A DNA stretch of 64,000 nucleotides from Rubricella aquisinus (GCF_014199445.1 NZ_JACIJS010000006.1:124001-188000); one strand, 5' to 3'. Shown: positions 37,982 through 47,315, numbered from the stretch's first letter. Numbers and translations are program-made. The notes: a model not told the origin generated them from the letters alone.

Positions 37982-38166
37982 GGGTATATCCTCGATTCGG
38001 GATCAAGAGTATCGCGCAGGGCGCGGATTTCCATGCGGTTTCACGCTTTTGTCATGCTGTGGATGGAGGCCCGGTGACGATGCGGAAGGTCAAACCTCAT
38101 CATCACCGGGCAAAGCGCCCCATCGGTGGGCCTTGGGTGCGGCGCGGTCGAGCCCCCTCTTGCGCG

Positions 38167-38421
38167 CTAGCATCCGCTGGATCGTGAGTGGCCTGTCACC
38201 AGATCCACGGTCACGAACCGGTCAACCGATGGTTCGCAGAAGCCTGTCGCCTGCAGAACGAAGACTCCTTCCGAGACGGCTACGGCATGGGCCGCTTCGT
38301 AGACCGAGGTGAACGTCCTGTCCGGGTCCATCCGCTCGGCAGCCGTGCCGACCGTGACCAGTGCCGCGCACAGCGCGAGAGCGAACAGAACCGAGAACCC
38401 AAGTTCACGAACCACCGTCAT
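38167..38421 (-). CDS. Small exported protein of unknown function
   Basis: This 84-residue frame starts at 38421 after a GGGGGAATTGGAA ribosome site and opens on a signal peptide or anchor (LGFSVLFALALCAALVTVG). The remainder is about 55 residues with two cysteines. A longer in-frame start 19 codons upstream lacks a ribosome site. Support comes only from the signal-peptide-like start and codon use. Confidence 0.5.
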   Translation of the reverse strand: MTVVRELGFSVLFALALCAALVTVGTAAERMDPDRTFTSVYEAAHAVAVSEGVFVLQATGFCEPSVDRFVTVDLVTGHSRSSGC

Positions 38422-38577
38422 TTCCAATTCCCCCAAACTGGATTTCCAAAGAAACGTCGGGACCCCCCGACTACGCATTCAAAGGTAATACAACCCTAGG
38501 GAGAGTCAAGGGTTGCTTATACAATCAAGGTTAACGCGCCCTCCCCTTGATCCCGCGCAAACCGATGTGTATCTGGA

Positions 38578-38680
38578 CTGTTGAGAGGTTGGCGCGGGCG
38601 AGCGCCTCGCCAACCCGGTCAGATCCGGAAGGAAGCAGCCGTAACGAGTCCCGTTCGGGTCGTTGTCCAGCCTCTCACCC
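38578..38680 (+). ncRNA. ffs: Signal recognition particle RNA (4.5S type)
   Basis: The stretch carries the universal SRP RNA apical loop GGTCAGATCCGGAAGGAAGC followed by AGCCGTAACGAG, and a closing stem GAGAGGTTGG/CCAGCCTCTC at 38583-38592 and 38667-38676. The RNA binds Ffh to target membrane proteins. It precedes a hydrolase gene and dnaX, the usual alphaproteobacterial neighbourhood. Confidence 0.93.
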
Positions 38681-38704
38681 ATCGTTTGACGAATTGGGGT
38701 CTTG

Positions 38705-39544
38705 ATGCGCGCATTCCTGGAAGTCCTGAAAGGCTTTCTGCTGGGCACTGTCCTGTGCGCCCTGTTCATCGCGGCATTGATTGTTTTTCTCCCAACGGCA
38801 GGAAATGAGGCACGCGACCGGCTCGCCATCCAACTGGCGCAACCGGACGAGGTGATTGTCGCGCAGGAGGCCGAGCGGCTGCGGATGCCATTGCCGCGCC
38901 CTCTGTCGATGTATTCCACCCAATACGAGGCCGAAGATCAGGGGCAGACGACCTACGAATCGGATGGCCGGCTTGTCCATATCCTTGATTTCGGCACCGG
39001 CGGGCAGCCGCGCCCCATGGTCATGCTGTTTCACGGGCAGGGGCGCAATGGCTTGTCGATGCTCGATATGTGGAAAGCAACCGGGGAGCGGGAAGGGTTG
39101 TTGCTGGTGGCACCCGACGGCATTGGCGGCGGCTGGACCGCCATGGTGGAGGACAACCAACGGATCGAGGCGCTGATCGAGGATGTCGCCGTCGAATACC
39201 CGGTGGACCGGGAGCGTATCTTTCTCTTTGGCCATTCGGCAGGTGCTCGGCATGTGCTGGAAATGGCCAATCATTTTGAAGGAAGCTGGCGGGCGGCGGC
39301 GGTGCATGGCGGTGTGCTCCCGCTCAACCGCGTGCGCCCTGCCGCCGAGCCTACGCCATTGCGCATCTATATCGGGACGGAGGACACGATCTTTCCCTAT
39401 GAAGAAGTAGAAACCGTCGCTGATGCACTGGCCCGTGCGGGTCATCCGACGGGCCTCGTCACGATCACCGGGCATAATCATTGGTACTACACGATTGGCC
39501 CGTCGATCAGCCGCCGGGCCTGGGACTATTTCGCGGAACAATAG
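38705..39544 (+). CDS. Membrane-anchored alpha/beta hydrolase (esterase/LpqC-like)
   Basis: This 279-residue hydrolase has an N-terminal anchor (FLLGTVLCALFIAALIVFL). The oxyanion region is MLFHGQGRNGLSM, the nucleophile elbow is FGHSAGARHVLEM and a late His is in TITGHNHWYYT. The pattern fits the polyhydroxybutyrate depolymerase/LpqC esterase group. ATG 38705 is taken over the adjoining TTG. It lies 24 bases after the SRP RNA gene. Confidence 0.75.
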   Translation: MRAFLEVLKGFLLGTVLCALFIAALIVFLPTAGNEARDRLAIQLAQPDEVIVAQEAERLRMPLPRPLSMYSTQYEAEDQGQTTYESDGRLVHILDFGTGGQPRPMVMLFHGQGRNGLSMLDMWKATGEREGLLLVAPDGIGGGWTAMVEDNQRIEALIEDVAVEYPVDRERIFLFGHSAGARHVLEMANHFEGSWRAAAVHGGVLPLNRVRPAAEPTPLRIYIGTEDTIFPYEEVETVADALARAGHPTGLVTITGHNHWYYTIGPSISRRAWDYFAEQ

Positions 39545-39609
39545 CCATCCGCTTGCCCCGCTCAGATGCGGGCCTTAGTCTGCTCGCATCACATTCAGGA
39601 AAGCATTCC

Positions 39610-41361
39610 ATGTCCGAGACTGACCAGCCCGTCTATCAGGTGCTTGCGCGCAAATACCGGCCCGCGACCTTCGCCGATCTGATCGGGCAGGAGGCGATGG
39701 TCCGCACCCTGCGCAACGCGTTCGAGGCCGACCGGATCGCCCATGCCTTCGTCATGACGGGCGTGCGGGGTGTGGGCAAAACCACCACCGCCCGGATCAT
39801 CGCCAAGGGGCTGAACTGTATCGGGGAGGACGGGACCGGCGGCCCGACGATCCAGCCCTGCGGCACATGCGGCCCCTGCACCGCAATCGCGGAAGGGCGG
39901 CATGTGGACGTGCTGGAACTGGATGCCGCGTCGAACACCCAAGTCGACAAGATGCGCGAAATCCTTGCCGGGGTGCCGTATCGCCCGACCGAGGCGCGCT
40001 ATAAAATCTACATCTTCGATGAGGTCCACATGCTGTCCACCAGCGCGTTCAACGCGCTTTTGAAGACGCTGGAGGAGCCGCCGGAGCATGTGAAATTCAT
40101 CTTTGCCACCACCGAGATTCGCAAAGTGCCCGTGACGGTGCTCAGCCGCTGTCAGCGGTTCGATCTGCGCCGGATCGAGCCGGATGTGATGATCGCCCAT
40201 CTGTCGAAAATCGCTCAGGCCGAAAAGGCGGATATCGATGATGACGCGCTGGCACTCGTGACCCGCGCGGCCGAAGGCTCGGTCCGCGATGCGTTGTCGC
40301 TTTTGGATCAGGCGATTGCTCATGGTGCGGGCAAAACCACGGTGGAGGAAGTGCGCGCGATGCTGGGCGTCGCGGACCGGGCGCGCGGGCTCGACCTGTT
40401 TGAGTTGGTGATGAGGGGCGACGCGGCGGGCGCTTTGGGCGAATTGTCCGCGCAATATGCCGCCGGGGCCGATCCTGCGGCGGTGATCCGCGATCTGGCG
40501 GAGATCACCCATTGGATTTCGATGGTGAAAATCACGCCCGAAGCGGCAGAGGATCCCACCGTATCGCCTGATGCGCGCCAACGCGGGGCGGAGATGGCGC
40601 AAGGATTGCGGATGCCGGTTTTGACCCGCGCCTGGCAGATGCTCTTGAAGGCGATGGAGGAAGTGTCCGCCGCGCCGAATGCGATGATGGCCGCTGAAAT
40701 GGCGCTGATCCGGCTGACCCATGTGGCGGAATTGCCGCCGCCGGGCGATCTGGCCGCGAAACTCGATACGATGGCGCCACCTGCCGCAGCGCCCCACGGC
40801 TCCGCGCCTCAGGGCGGTGGCGGTGACGGCGGGCCACGGGCGCAATTGAGTGCAATACCCGGCGGGGCGGCGGCGGCAGCCCTTGCCCAACCCGCGACGC
40901 CCGCCCCGGACCCACTGGCCCGATTTGCGCGGTTTGAGGATGTGGTCGCCCTGATCCGCGACCGCGACATCGTTTTTCTGATGGATGTCGAACAGCATTT
41001 GCGGCTGGTCGAATACCGCCCCGGCTTCATCGAGTTTGAACCGACGCCCGACGCGCCGCAAAACCTCGCCTCAACCCTTGGCCAACGGCTTCAGGATTGG
41101 ACGGGCGCGCGCTGGGCCGTTTCCGTCGTGTCAAAGGGCGGGGCTGCGACGCTCGCTGAGGAAAAAGAGGCGGCGTTTGGCGATCTGGTTTCGCAGGTGC
41201 AGGCGCACCCTTTGGTGCAAGCGGCCCTCACGGCTTTTCCCAAAGCGCAAGTGCGGGATGTGATCACCGATCACGTCGAGGAGGATACGAACGAGGATAT
41301 CGTGCCAATCGACCCGGATGAGGTTGATGACGATTGGGAACCGGTTGATCCGTTTGAATAG
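39610..41361 (+). CDS. dnaX: DNA polymerase III subunit gamma/tau DnaX
   Basis: This 583-residue clamp-loader ATPase begins with YQVLARKYRPATFADLIGQE. Walker A is GVRGVGKTTTARI, four zinc cysteines are in CGTCGPC and the preceding NCIGED region, Walker B-type IFDEVHMLS, and sensor 1 TTEIRKVPVTVLSRCQRF. The C-terminal tau-like part is long and acidic. The start at 39610 follows AGGAAAG; the open frame upstream runs through the hydrolase end. The gene is separated from ybaB by a PilJ-type sensor gene. Confidence 0.95.
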   Translation: MSETDQPVYQVLARKYRPATFADLIGQEAMVRTLRNAFEADRIAHAFVMTGVRGVGKTTTARIIAKGLNCIGEDGTGGPTIQPCGTCGPCTAIAEGRHVDVLELDAASNTQVDKMREILAGVPYRPTEARYKIYIFDEVHMLSTSAFNALLKTLEEPPEHVKFIFATTEIRKVPVTVLSRCQRFDLRRIEPDVMIAHLSKIAQAEKADIDDDALALVTRAAEGSVRDALSLLDQAIAHGAGKTTVEEVRAMLGVADRARGLDLFELVMRGDAAGALGELSAQYAAGADPAAVIRDLAEITHWISMVKITPEAAEDPTVSPDARQRGAEMAQGLRMPVLTRAWQMLLKAMEEVSAAPNAMMAAEMALIRLTHVAELPPPGDLAAKLDTMAPPAAAPHGSAPQGGGGDGGPRAQLSAIPGGAAAAALAQPATPAPDPLARFARFEDVVALIRDRDIVFLMDVEQHLRLVEYRPGFIEFEPTPDAPQNLASTLGQRLQDWTGARWAVSVVSKGGAATLAEEKEAAFGDLVSQVQAHPLVQAALTAFPKAQVRDVITDHVEEDTNEDIVPIDPDEVDDDWEPVDPFE

Positions 41362-41426
41362 GGCGCGGCATAAATGCTGCGCTGCAACTAATTCTAAGGT
41401 TGTAGGGAATCGGCGCCGACAATACA

Positions 41427-41455
41427 CTCTATAGTTGTATTTCGACAACTTAGAG
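41427..41455 (+). promoter_or_regulatory. Leader hairpin overlapping the ribosome site of the PilJ-domain gene
   Basis: CTCTA and AGTTGT pair with ACAACT and TAGAG around ATTTCG, an 11-bp stem with one bulged T. Its 3' arm contains part of AGAGAG, the ribosome site for the ATG at 41465, so the hairpin could limit translation. Confidence 0.45.
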
Positions 41456-41464
41456 AGCCTCCCC

Positions 41465-42391
41465 ATGCGTCTTCCCAAACCTCTTGTTTGTGCTGCACTG
41501 GCTTGTGTCGCACTGACACTGCCCCCTGCGAACGCCCTAGGAACGACCGAAGGCGCGGATCCCCTCGCAATAACAGCCCAGGAAGTGACCCGAAAAGTCA
41601 ACGTTGCCGGACGCCAGCGCATGCTGTCGCAACGGATGGCAAAAGCAAGTTGCCTTATGACGTCCGATATTGCGGCTGAGCGGCATTTTGAGCAACTGAC
41701 CCAAGCCCATGAGTTATTCGGCCGTTCGGATACTGCGCTGCGCCTTGGCGATCAGGAGATCGGCCTTGGCCCGGAACAGCGGCGCGCGGTGATGCGCGCT
41801 TTGGAAGAAGTGGATGGCCCGTGGTATCGCTATGACCGATTGATCCGACAGGTCATGTCAAACCGAACCACCGATCAGGTGGATATCGAACGGTTGTCGC
41901 TGGTGAGCCTTGAGGTCTTGCGCCATATGAATGCGGCCGTGAACCAGACCGCGCGGTCCTATGGCAATGTGCTGCCCGATGTGCCGCTTGCGCTGACGAT
42001 CACCATTGACGTGGCGGGACGGCAACGCATGCTCAGCCAAAAGGCGATGAAGGAGCTTTGCCTTGCCCATCAGGCGGCAGACCCGGCTGTGCATCTGGCC
42101 ACCCTGCAAGGCACGATTGAGATGTTCGATCTGTCGTTGACAGCACTTCAGCAAGGGTTTGCCGATGTCGGCGTTCTGGCACCCCCAAATTCCGAAATTG
42201 CCCGTCAATTGACGCTGGTTCGTGATCTGTGGATGCCAATCCAAGCGCAATACCGCATGGCGATTGAACAGGGTGTTGTGGACAGTGCCATGTTGGAACA
42301 GATGGCCCCGGCTACGGATTTCCTGCTTCAGGAGATGAACCGCGCTGTGGGACTGTATGAGGCTGACACGCGCGTCGCTGCCACAAATTGA
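41465..42391 (+). CDS. Periplasmic protein with two PilJ-type (nitrate/nitrite-sensor-like) domains
   Basis: This 308-residue exported protein has a signal peptide ending ANALG. Two copies of the type IV pili methyl-accepting domain follow, each starting with the hallmark VAGRQRMLSQ (near residues 41 and 181). No membrane segment, kinase or chemotaxis output domain follows, so it is a stand-alone binding protein. Ligand and partner are unknown. It is inserted between dnaX and ybaB, which are usually adjacent. Confidence 0.8.
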   Translation: MRLPKPLVCAALACVALTLPPANALGTTEGADPLAITAQEVTRKVNVAGRQRMLSQRMAKASCLMTSDIAAERHFEQLTQAHELFGRSDTALRLGDQEIGLGPEQRRAVMRALEEVDGPWYRYDRLIRQVMSNRTTDQVDIERLSLVSLEVLRHMNAAVNQTARSYGNVLPDVPLALTITIDVAGRQRMLSQKAMKELCLAHQAADPAVHLATLQGTIEMFDLSLTALQQGFADVGVLAPPNSEIARQLTLVRDLWMPIQAQYRMAIEQGVVDSAMLEQMAPATDFLLQEMNRAVGLYEADTRVAATN

Positions 42392-42478
42392 TCCGGTATC
42401 AAGGCATTGCCTGCCCTTGTTCTGCGCTGTGGCAGGCCCTATCACTGTGTCAGGTAAACCTCACGGAAAGGGATCGCG

Positions 42479-42823
42479 ATGCTCAAAGGGCTCGGCGGAC
42501 TTGGCGATATGGCCAAGCTGATGAAGCAGGCGCAGGAGATGCAAGGCAAAGTGGCCGAGGCACAGGCGCGGCTTGATCAGATCGAAGTGGAAGGACAGGC
42601 CGGGGCCGGTATGGTCACCGCGCGCGCCACGGCAAAGGGCCAGTTGCGTGGTCTCAGCATTGATCCGAGCCTGTTCGATCCTGAACAGCGCGAAGTCGTT
42701 GAGGATCTGATCGTTGCCGCCGTGCGCGATGCGCAGATCCGCGCGGGTGAGGCCGCGCAGGCCGAAATGGCGAAAGTGACCGAAGGGATGGAGCTCCCCC
42801 CCGGCATGAAGATGCCGTTCTAA
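42479..42823 (+). CDS. ybaB: YbaB/EbfC nucleoid-associated protein
   Basis: This 114-residue DNA-binding protein begins MLKGLGGLGDMAKLMKQAQE and has the conserved VEGQAGAGMVTARATAKG and the C-terminal LPPGMKMPF. It is usually encoded between dnaX and recR; recR is not found next to it here. GGAAAGGG upstream supports the start. Confidence 0.92.
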   Translation: MLKGLGGLGDMAKLMKQAQEMQGKVAEAQARLDQIEVEGQAGAGMVTARATAKGQLRGLSIDPSLFDPEQREVVEDLIVAAVRDAQIRAGEAAQAEMAKVTEGMELPPGMKMPF

Positions 42824-42834
42824 AGGTGCTGCCC

Positions 42835-43266
42835 ATGGATATTCGCAAACTCACTGAAACCATGTCCGTCGCCCCGCAATTGTCGGAGGAGGATATCGCC
42901 TCCCTCGCGGCGGAGGGCTACACGACGCTGATCAACAATCGCCCCGATGAGGAGCTTGCCCTGACCGGCGGGCCGGGGTCAGAGGTGATGGCGGCAGAGG
43001 CCGCAGCGCAGGGCATGGCCTATCACTACATCCCCGTGCCGGGCAGCGGCTTCGGGATCGAGCATGTCCGCGCCGTGCGCCGCGCGATTGAGGAAGCCGA
43101 TGGCCCCGTCATCGCCTATTGCCGCTCCGGCACACGCTCCTGCAATGTCTGGGCGCTGGCCATCGCAGGCGGTGAGATGAGCGCGGAGGAGATCAGCGCG
43201 GCAGGCCGGGCAGGGGGCTATGACCTGTCTGCCATGATGAACATGCTGAGCCAGCGGATCGACTGA
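42835..43266 (+). CDS. TIGR01244/DUF442-type phosphatase or sulfurtransferase-like protein
   Basis: This 143-residue protein has a dual-specificity-phosphatase fold with catalytic loop YCRSGTRSCNVWAL (Cx5R) and an N-terminal LINNRPDEE. Relatives include the N-terminal domain of Blh and proteins linked to sulfide metabolism. Start 42835 follows AAGGTG and comes 11 bases after ybaB. Its end is 6 bases from the convergent ureG stop. The substrate is not known. Confidence 0.78.
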   Translation: MDIRKLTETMSVAPQLSEEDIASLAAEGYTTLINNRPDEELALTGGPGSEVMAAEAAAQGMAYHYIPVPGSGFGIEHVRAVRRAIEEADGPVIAYCRSGTRSCNVWALAIAGGEMSAEEISAAGRAGGYDLSAMMNMLSQRID

Positions 43267-43272
43267 TCCCGG

Positions 43273-43893
43273 TCAGGCGGCCCTGATAAGGCCGCCTGCA
43301 CGCTCCAAAAACGCGACAATCTCCGCCACGCCTTCCCCGGTTTTGAGATTGGTGAACACGAAAGGCCGCGCGCCGCGCTGGATGTTTGCGTCCCGATCCA
43401 TCACATCCAGCGACGCGCCCACATGGGGGGCCAGATCGGTCTTGTTGATGATAAGAAGATCGGATCGCGTGATCCCAGGCCCCCCTTTGCGGGGAATTTC
43501 CTCTCCTGCCGCCACATCAATCAGATAGAGTGTGATATCCGCCAATTCGGGGGAGAAGGTCGCGGCAAGGTTATCGCCGCCACTCTCGATCAGGATCATA
43601 TCAAGATCGGGAAAGGTCTGGTTCAGCTCCGCAATCGCGGCGAGGTTAATCGACGCGTCCTCCCGGATCGCGGTGTGCGGGCAGCCGCCCGTCTCCACCC
43701 CGCGGATGCGGTCCAGCGGCAGGGCTTGCGCCCGCATTAGCGCCTCTGCGTCCTCCTTGGTGTAGATGTCATTGGTGATGGCGGCGATGGAATACTGATC
43801 CCGCATCGCCTTGCACAGCGCGATGGTCAGCGTCGTCTTACCAGCACCTACCGGCCCGCCAAGGCCCACGCGCAAGGGTCCATTCTGGGACAT
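43273..43893 (-). CDS. ureG: Urease accessory GTPase UreG
   Basis: This 206-residue nickel-delivery GTPase has Walker [11 protein letters not shown], the metal-binding [15 protein letters not shown] (CPH) motif, [15 protein letters not shown] and the NKTD motif in [12 protein letters not shown]. It acts with UreD, UreE and UreF to load nickel into UreC. The start shares one base with the preceding CMD-family stop (TGATG). It is the last gene of the urease operon. Confidence 0.95.
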   Translation of the reverse strand: MSQNGPLRVGLGGPVGAGKTTLTIALCKAMRDQYSIAAITNDIYTKEDAEALMRAQALPLDRIRGVETGGCPHTAIREDASINLAAIAELNQTFPDLDMILIESGGDNLAATFSPELADITLYLIDVAAGEEIPRKGGPGITRSDLLIINKTDLAPHVGASLDVMDRDANIQRGARPFVFTNLKTGEGVAEIVAFLERAGGLIRAA

Positions 43894-44273
43894 CAGGCGT
43901 CCTCCTCTTCAAACACTTCGAGGGCCGCGTTCAGCCCGTTGATTGCGGCGGGAAAGCCGCCGTAAAGGCTCATTTGCCAGATCGTTTCCGCGATTTCGGC
44001 GCGTGTCAGGCCCGCCTTGCGCCCGCCCGCGATATTGACCTTCAACTGTGGCCGGGTTTGCCCACCAAGTGCGGTAAGGGCTGCAATCGTCGCGATATAG
44101 CGGTCGCGCAGGGGCAACCCCTCCCGCGCGTAAATCTGGCCATAGGCGAAATCGGTGATGCTTTCCGACAGGCCCGGCACCAGCGCGTCGTACCGTTTGC
44201 GCAGCGCATCCTCCATACCGGGATTGAGGGTTTCTGATACCATGCGTCCCTTGGCCAAAGTCTCATCGGTCAT
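43893..44273 (-). CDS. Carboxymuconolactone-decarboxylase (CMD) family protein inside the urease operon
   Basis: This 126-residue protein shows the CMD helical core: [40 protein letters not shown] and [14 protein letters not shown]. It has no cysteine at all, so AhpD-like peroxidase chemistry is excluded. Overlaps of 4 bases with ureF and 1 base with ureG tie it to urease accessory translation. Its role in urease function is unknown. Confidence 0.82.
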   Translation of the reverse strand: MTDETLAKGRMVSETLNPGMEDALRKRYDALVPGLSESITDFAYGQIYAREGLPLRDRYIATIAALTALGGQTRPQLKVNIAGGRKAGLTRAEIAETIWQMSLYGGFPAAINGLNAALEVFEEEDA

Positions 44274-44896
44274 GATCTGAATATCCGTGAATATAGGGCT
44301 TCATGCCGCGCGGAGGCGATATCGGTCAGCACCATCGCGGTGCCAATCTCGTCGAGCGGCGCGGTCTCTGCCTCCGCAGCGATGTCGGAGCAAAGCGGTT
44401 GCAGGGCTGTCAGGATACGCTGCCCGTCCGTCTGGCCCAAGGGGATCAGCCGGATGCCCGCATGGATCAGATTTGCGATCACCGCTTGCAGATAGAGCGG
44501 TAGAACCATCGCGGGAGCCATTCCAGCGGCCATTGCTGCCCGCCCGACGGCAACGGGATAGGCGGCTTCGCTGATCGTGAACGGTTGGGTCGCGTTGATC
44601 GTGCGGGCAAAGGCGGCACCCTGTTCCATCGTCTCGGTATAACGTTCCCGGCTGGGGGCGAGGGCGGCGGCAAGGTCGGCCACATCCTCCCCCTCCATCG
44701 TGCGGGCAAGCAGGATCGCATCACTGCGCGCGGAGCCATAGCGAAGCAGGCCCGCGAGCCATTGCTCCAGCCCGTCGGCATTGGTGATGGTGCCCTCGGC
44801 AATCAGCGTCTCCAGCCCGTGCGACCACGAAAACGCGCCCGTGGGAAACGCGGGGGAGAGCCAACTGTGCAGCGTCAGCGCCGGATCAGTGGGCAT
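44270..44896 (-). CDS. ureF: Urease accessory protein UreF
   Basis: This protein (208 residues from 44896; up to 216 from ATG 44920) helps load nickel into urease. The family signature SPAFPTGAFSWSHGLE lies near the N-terminus, followed by helical stretches and a C-terminal [14 protein letters not shown]. Both starts lie inside ureE; 44896 gives a family-like N-terminus MPTDPALTL. The stop overlaps the CMD-family start (ATGA). Confidence 0.9.
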   Translation of the reverse strand: MPTDPALTLHSWLSPAFPTGAFSWSHGLETLIAEGTITNADGLEQWLAGLLRYGSARSDAILLARTMEGEDVADLAAALAPSRERYTETMEQGAAFARTINATQPFTISEAAYPVAVGRAAMAAGMAPAMVLPLYLQAVIANLIHAGIRLIPLGQTDGQRILTALQPLCSDIAAEAETAPLDEIGTAMVLTDIASARHEALYSRIFRS

Positions 44897-45332
44897 GGGA
44901 ATGGGTGCGGCCATGGCCATAGGCGCCGCCCTCGGGCGTAAACGGTGCCTCGATCCGCTCCACCGTACAGCCGAGTTGTTCGAGCATGTCCGCGATCACA
45001 TGGTCCCAGCGCAGGATCAGATGATCGGGATGGATCGCACAGGGCAGATGGCGATTGCCGACATGCCACGCGGTGCGAATAAGGTGATGCGGATCAGGGG
45101 AGGTCGCGCGCATCAGATCCTCGGGTGCGGCGCGCACCTCAATTGTGCGCCCATCGTCCAGCAAAAGCCGATCGCCCGCGCGCAACTCCGTCGCCTCCGC
45201 CAGATCAAGCAGAAACGCAGTGCCCTGATCCCCCGTCAGCGCAATCCGCCGCCGGAACCTGTCATCATAGGTGAGCGTCACCGTATCCGCGGGCGGCTCA
45301 TGGGAATGGGTGAGGGTGGTGGCTCTGGTCAT
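44886..45332 (-). CDS. ureE: Urease accessory nickel chaperone UreE
   Basis: This 148-residue protein has the UreE N-terminal domain (RRRIALTGDQGTAFLLDLAE), the C-terminal metal-binding domain (WHVGNRHLPCAIHPDHLILR) and a short histidine-rich tail (GHGRTHSHAH). The start at 45332 avoids reading through the palindromic repeat upstream. The DNA coding for the His tail also contains the ureF start codons. Confidence 0.92.
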   Translation of the reverse strand: MTRATTLTHSHEPPADTVTLTYDDRFRRRIALTGDQGTAFLLDLAEATELRAGDRLLLDDGRTIEVRAAPEDLMRATSPDPHHLIRTAWHVGNRHLPCAIHPDHLILRWDHVIADMLEQLGCTVERIEAPFTPEGGAYGHGRTHSHAH

Positions 45333-45370
45333 CGTCGTTCCATCTTGTCTGTTGGGGCGCGTAGCGGCCC

Positions 45371-45434
45371 GACATGCGCCCGACCCGCCCCACAGGGCGG
45401 GCGCATACGCCCACCCTCGGGTCGGGCGCATGTC
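45371..45434. repeat. GC-rich palindromic dispersed repeat, copy 2
   Basis: Sixteen-base arms GACATGCGCCCGACCC and GGGTCGGGCGCATGTC are perfect reverse complements (45371-45386 and 45419-45434) and enclose a second hairpin CCCGCCC-CACA-GGGCGGG. It lies between ureC and ureE and resembles the element between urtB and urtC. Confidence 0.75.
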
Positions 45435-45440
45435 TCTGAG

Positions 45441-47153
45441 TTAAAACATAAAATACCGCTGGGCCATCGGCAAAACTTCAGCCGGCTCGCAAGTCAGCAA
45501 CTCGCCGTTTGCCCGCACCTCGTATGTCTCTGGATGCACCTCAATCTCCGGCGTGGCGTCGTTGAGCTTCATTGCGGATTTGCCGATCCCGTCCCGCACA
45601 TTCTCCACCGGCAGGGTCTGTTTCGCCAGTCCAAGCGACGCGCCGATCCCGTCCGCATGGGCCGCGCCAGACACAAACACTACCGCCGAATGCTCCACCG
45701 CGCGGCCCATTGCGCCGAACATCGGGCGGGAATAGACCGGTTGCGGCGTCGGGATCGACGCATTCGGATCACCCATCTGCGCACATACGATGGAGCCTGC
45801 CATCAGCACCATTTCCGGCTTCACCCCGAAAAACGCCGGGTTCCACAGGCACAGATCAGCGCGCTTGCCGACCTCGATCGAGCCGATATGCGCCGATATC
45901 CCATGCGCAATCGCCGGGTTGATCGTGTATTTCGCGATGTAGCGGCGCACGCGCATATTGTCATTCTCGCCGGTCTCCTCGGGCAGGCGACCGCGCTGTT
46001 TCTTCATCTTGTCCGCGGTTTGCCATGTGCGGATCAGGACTTCGCCCACGCGCCCCATGGCCTGACTGTCTGACGCGATGATCGAAAACGCGCCCATGTC
46101 ATGCAGGATATCTTCTGCCGCAATCGTTTCCTTCCGAATGCGGCTTTCGGCGAAGGCCACGTCCTCCGGGATCGACTTGTCGAGGTGATGGCAGACCATC
46201 AGCATATCAAGATGCTCTTCGAGCGTGTTGACCGTATAGGGCCGCGTCGGATTTGTGGAGGAGGGGATCACGTTCTCCAGCCCGCACACCTTGATGATGT
46301 CGGGCGCATGGCCGCCGCCTGCGCCTTCGGTGTGGAACGCGTGGATCGTGCGCCCGCCAATCGCGGCAACCGTGTTCTCGACAAAGCCGCTTTCGTTCAG
46401 CGTATCCGTGTGGATCATGACCTGCACGTCCATGTCATCGGCCACGCTCAGGCAGCAATCGATGGCGGCGGGTGTCGTGCCCCAATCCTCATGCAGTTTC
46501 ATCGCACAGGCCCCGGCCTTGACCATCTCGACAAGGGCTGCGGGTTGGGAGGCGTTGCCCTTACACGACAGGCCAATATTCATCGGCACGCTATCGACGG
46601 CCTGCAACATCCGCCCGATATGCCACGGGCCGGGGGTGCAGGTGGTCGCCAGCGTGCCATGCGCGGGGCCAGTCCCCCCGCCGAGCATCGTGGTTACACC
46701 TGAATGCAGGGCATCCTCGATCTGTTGCGGGCAGATGAAATGGATATGCGCGTCAAATCCACCTGCGGTCAGGATACGGCCCTCACCCGCGATGATCTCC
46801 GTCCCCGGGCCGATAATGATATCGACACCGCTTTGCGTATCAGGATTGCCCGCTTTGCCGATCGCCGCGATCCGGCCTGAGCGCAGGCCCACATCGGCCT
46901 TATAAATCCCGGTCCAATCGACGATCAGCGCGTTGGTGATCACCGTGTCCATCGAGCCTTCGGCACGGGTGACTTGCGACTGACCCATCCCGTCGCGGAT
47001 CACCTTGCCGCCTCCGAATTTGACCTCCTCACCATAGGTGGTCAGATCCCGCTCCACCTCGATGATCAGATCAGTATCGGCTAGCCGCACCCGGTCACCG
47101 GTGGTGGGGCCGTACATGTCGGCATAGGCCGCGCGGGGGATGGATATGGGCAT
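45441..47153 (-). CDS. ureC: Urease alpha subunit UreC
   Basis: This 570-residue catalytic subunit hydrolyses urea to ammonia and carbamate at a di-nickel site. Metal ligands are visible in [12 protein letters not shown], the carbamylated lysine in [11 protein letters not shown], histidines in [12 protein letters not shown] and [15 protein letters not shown], and the flap [13 protein letters not shown]. The start [11 protein letters not shown] region is normal and the length is standard. It follows ureB by 162 bases with no gene in between. Confidence 0.97.
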   Translation of the reverse strand: MPISIPRAAYADMYGPTTGDRVRLADTDLIIEVERDLTTYGEEVKFGGGKVIRDGMGQSQVTRAEGSMDTVITNALIVDWTGIYKADVGLRSGRIAAIGKAGNPDTQSGVDIIIGPGTEIIAGEGRILTAGGFDAHIHFICPQQIEDALHSGVTTMLGGGTGPAHGTLATTCTPGPWHIGRMLQAVDSVPMNIGLSCKGNASQPAALVEMVKAGACAMKLHEDWGTTPAAIDCCLSVADDMDVQVMIHTDTLNESGFVENTVAAIGGRTIHAFHTEGAGGGHAPDIIKVCGLENVIPSSTNPTRPYTVNTLEEHLDMLMVCHHLDKSIPEDVAFAESRIRKETIAAEDILHDMGAFSIIASDSQAMGRVGEVLIRTWQTADKMKKQRGRLPEETGENDNMRVRRYIAKYTINPAIAHGISAHIGSIEVGKRADLCLWNPAFFGVKPEMVLMAGSIVCAQMGDPNASIPTPQPVYSRPMFGAMGRAVEHSAVVFVSGAAHADGIGASLGLAKQTLPVENVRDGIGKSAMKLNDATPEIEVHPETYEVRANGELLTCEPAEVLPMAQRYFMF

Positions 47154-47315
47154 CGGATTTCCCTTCGTTCAGTCAGATGGGCCGAGCGGGCGACAGCGCG
47201 GGCCATGGCAATTGTGGTTTGCGGGGCGCTTGCACATTCGGTTGCGGGACGAGCCCGCTGCGCGGCTCAGCACATATCGGCCCGCCCAACGCGTGTGATG
47301 TTGCGGATATGCTTG

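Noticed and set aside
37972-38187. 71-codon plus-strand frame between the secreted-protein genes
   Set aside because: It has no ribosome site or family resemblance and has an unlikely composition.
42386-42402. FNR-like TTGAT...ATCAA site after the PilJ-domain gene
   Set aside because: The spacer is five bases instead of four, and the left half overlaps the end of a coding region.
44781-46073. 430-codon plus-strand frame opposite ureF, ureE and ureC
   Set aside because: It runs antisense across three well-supported urease genes and has no motif of its own.
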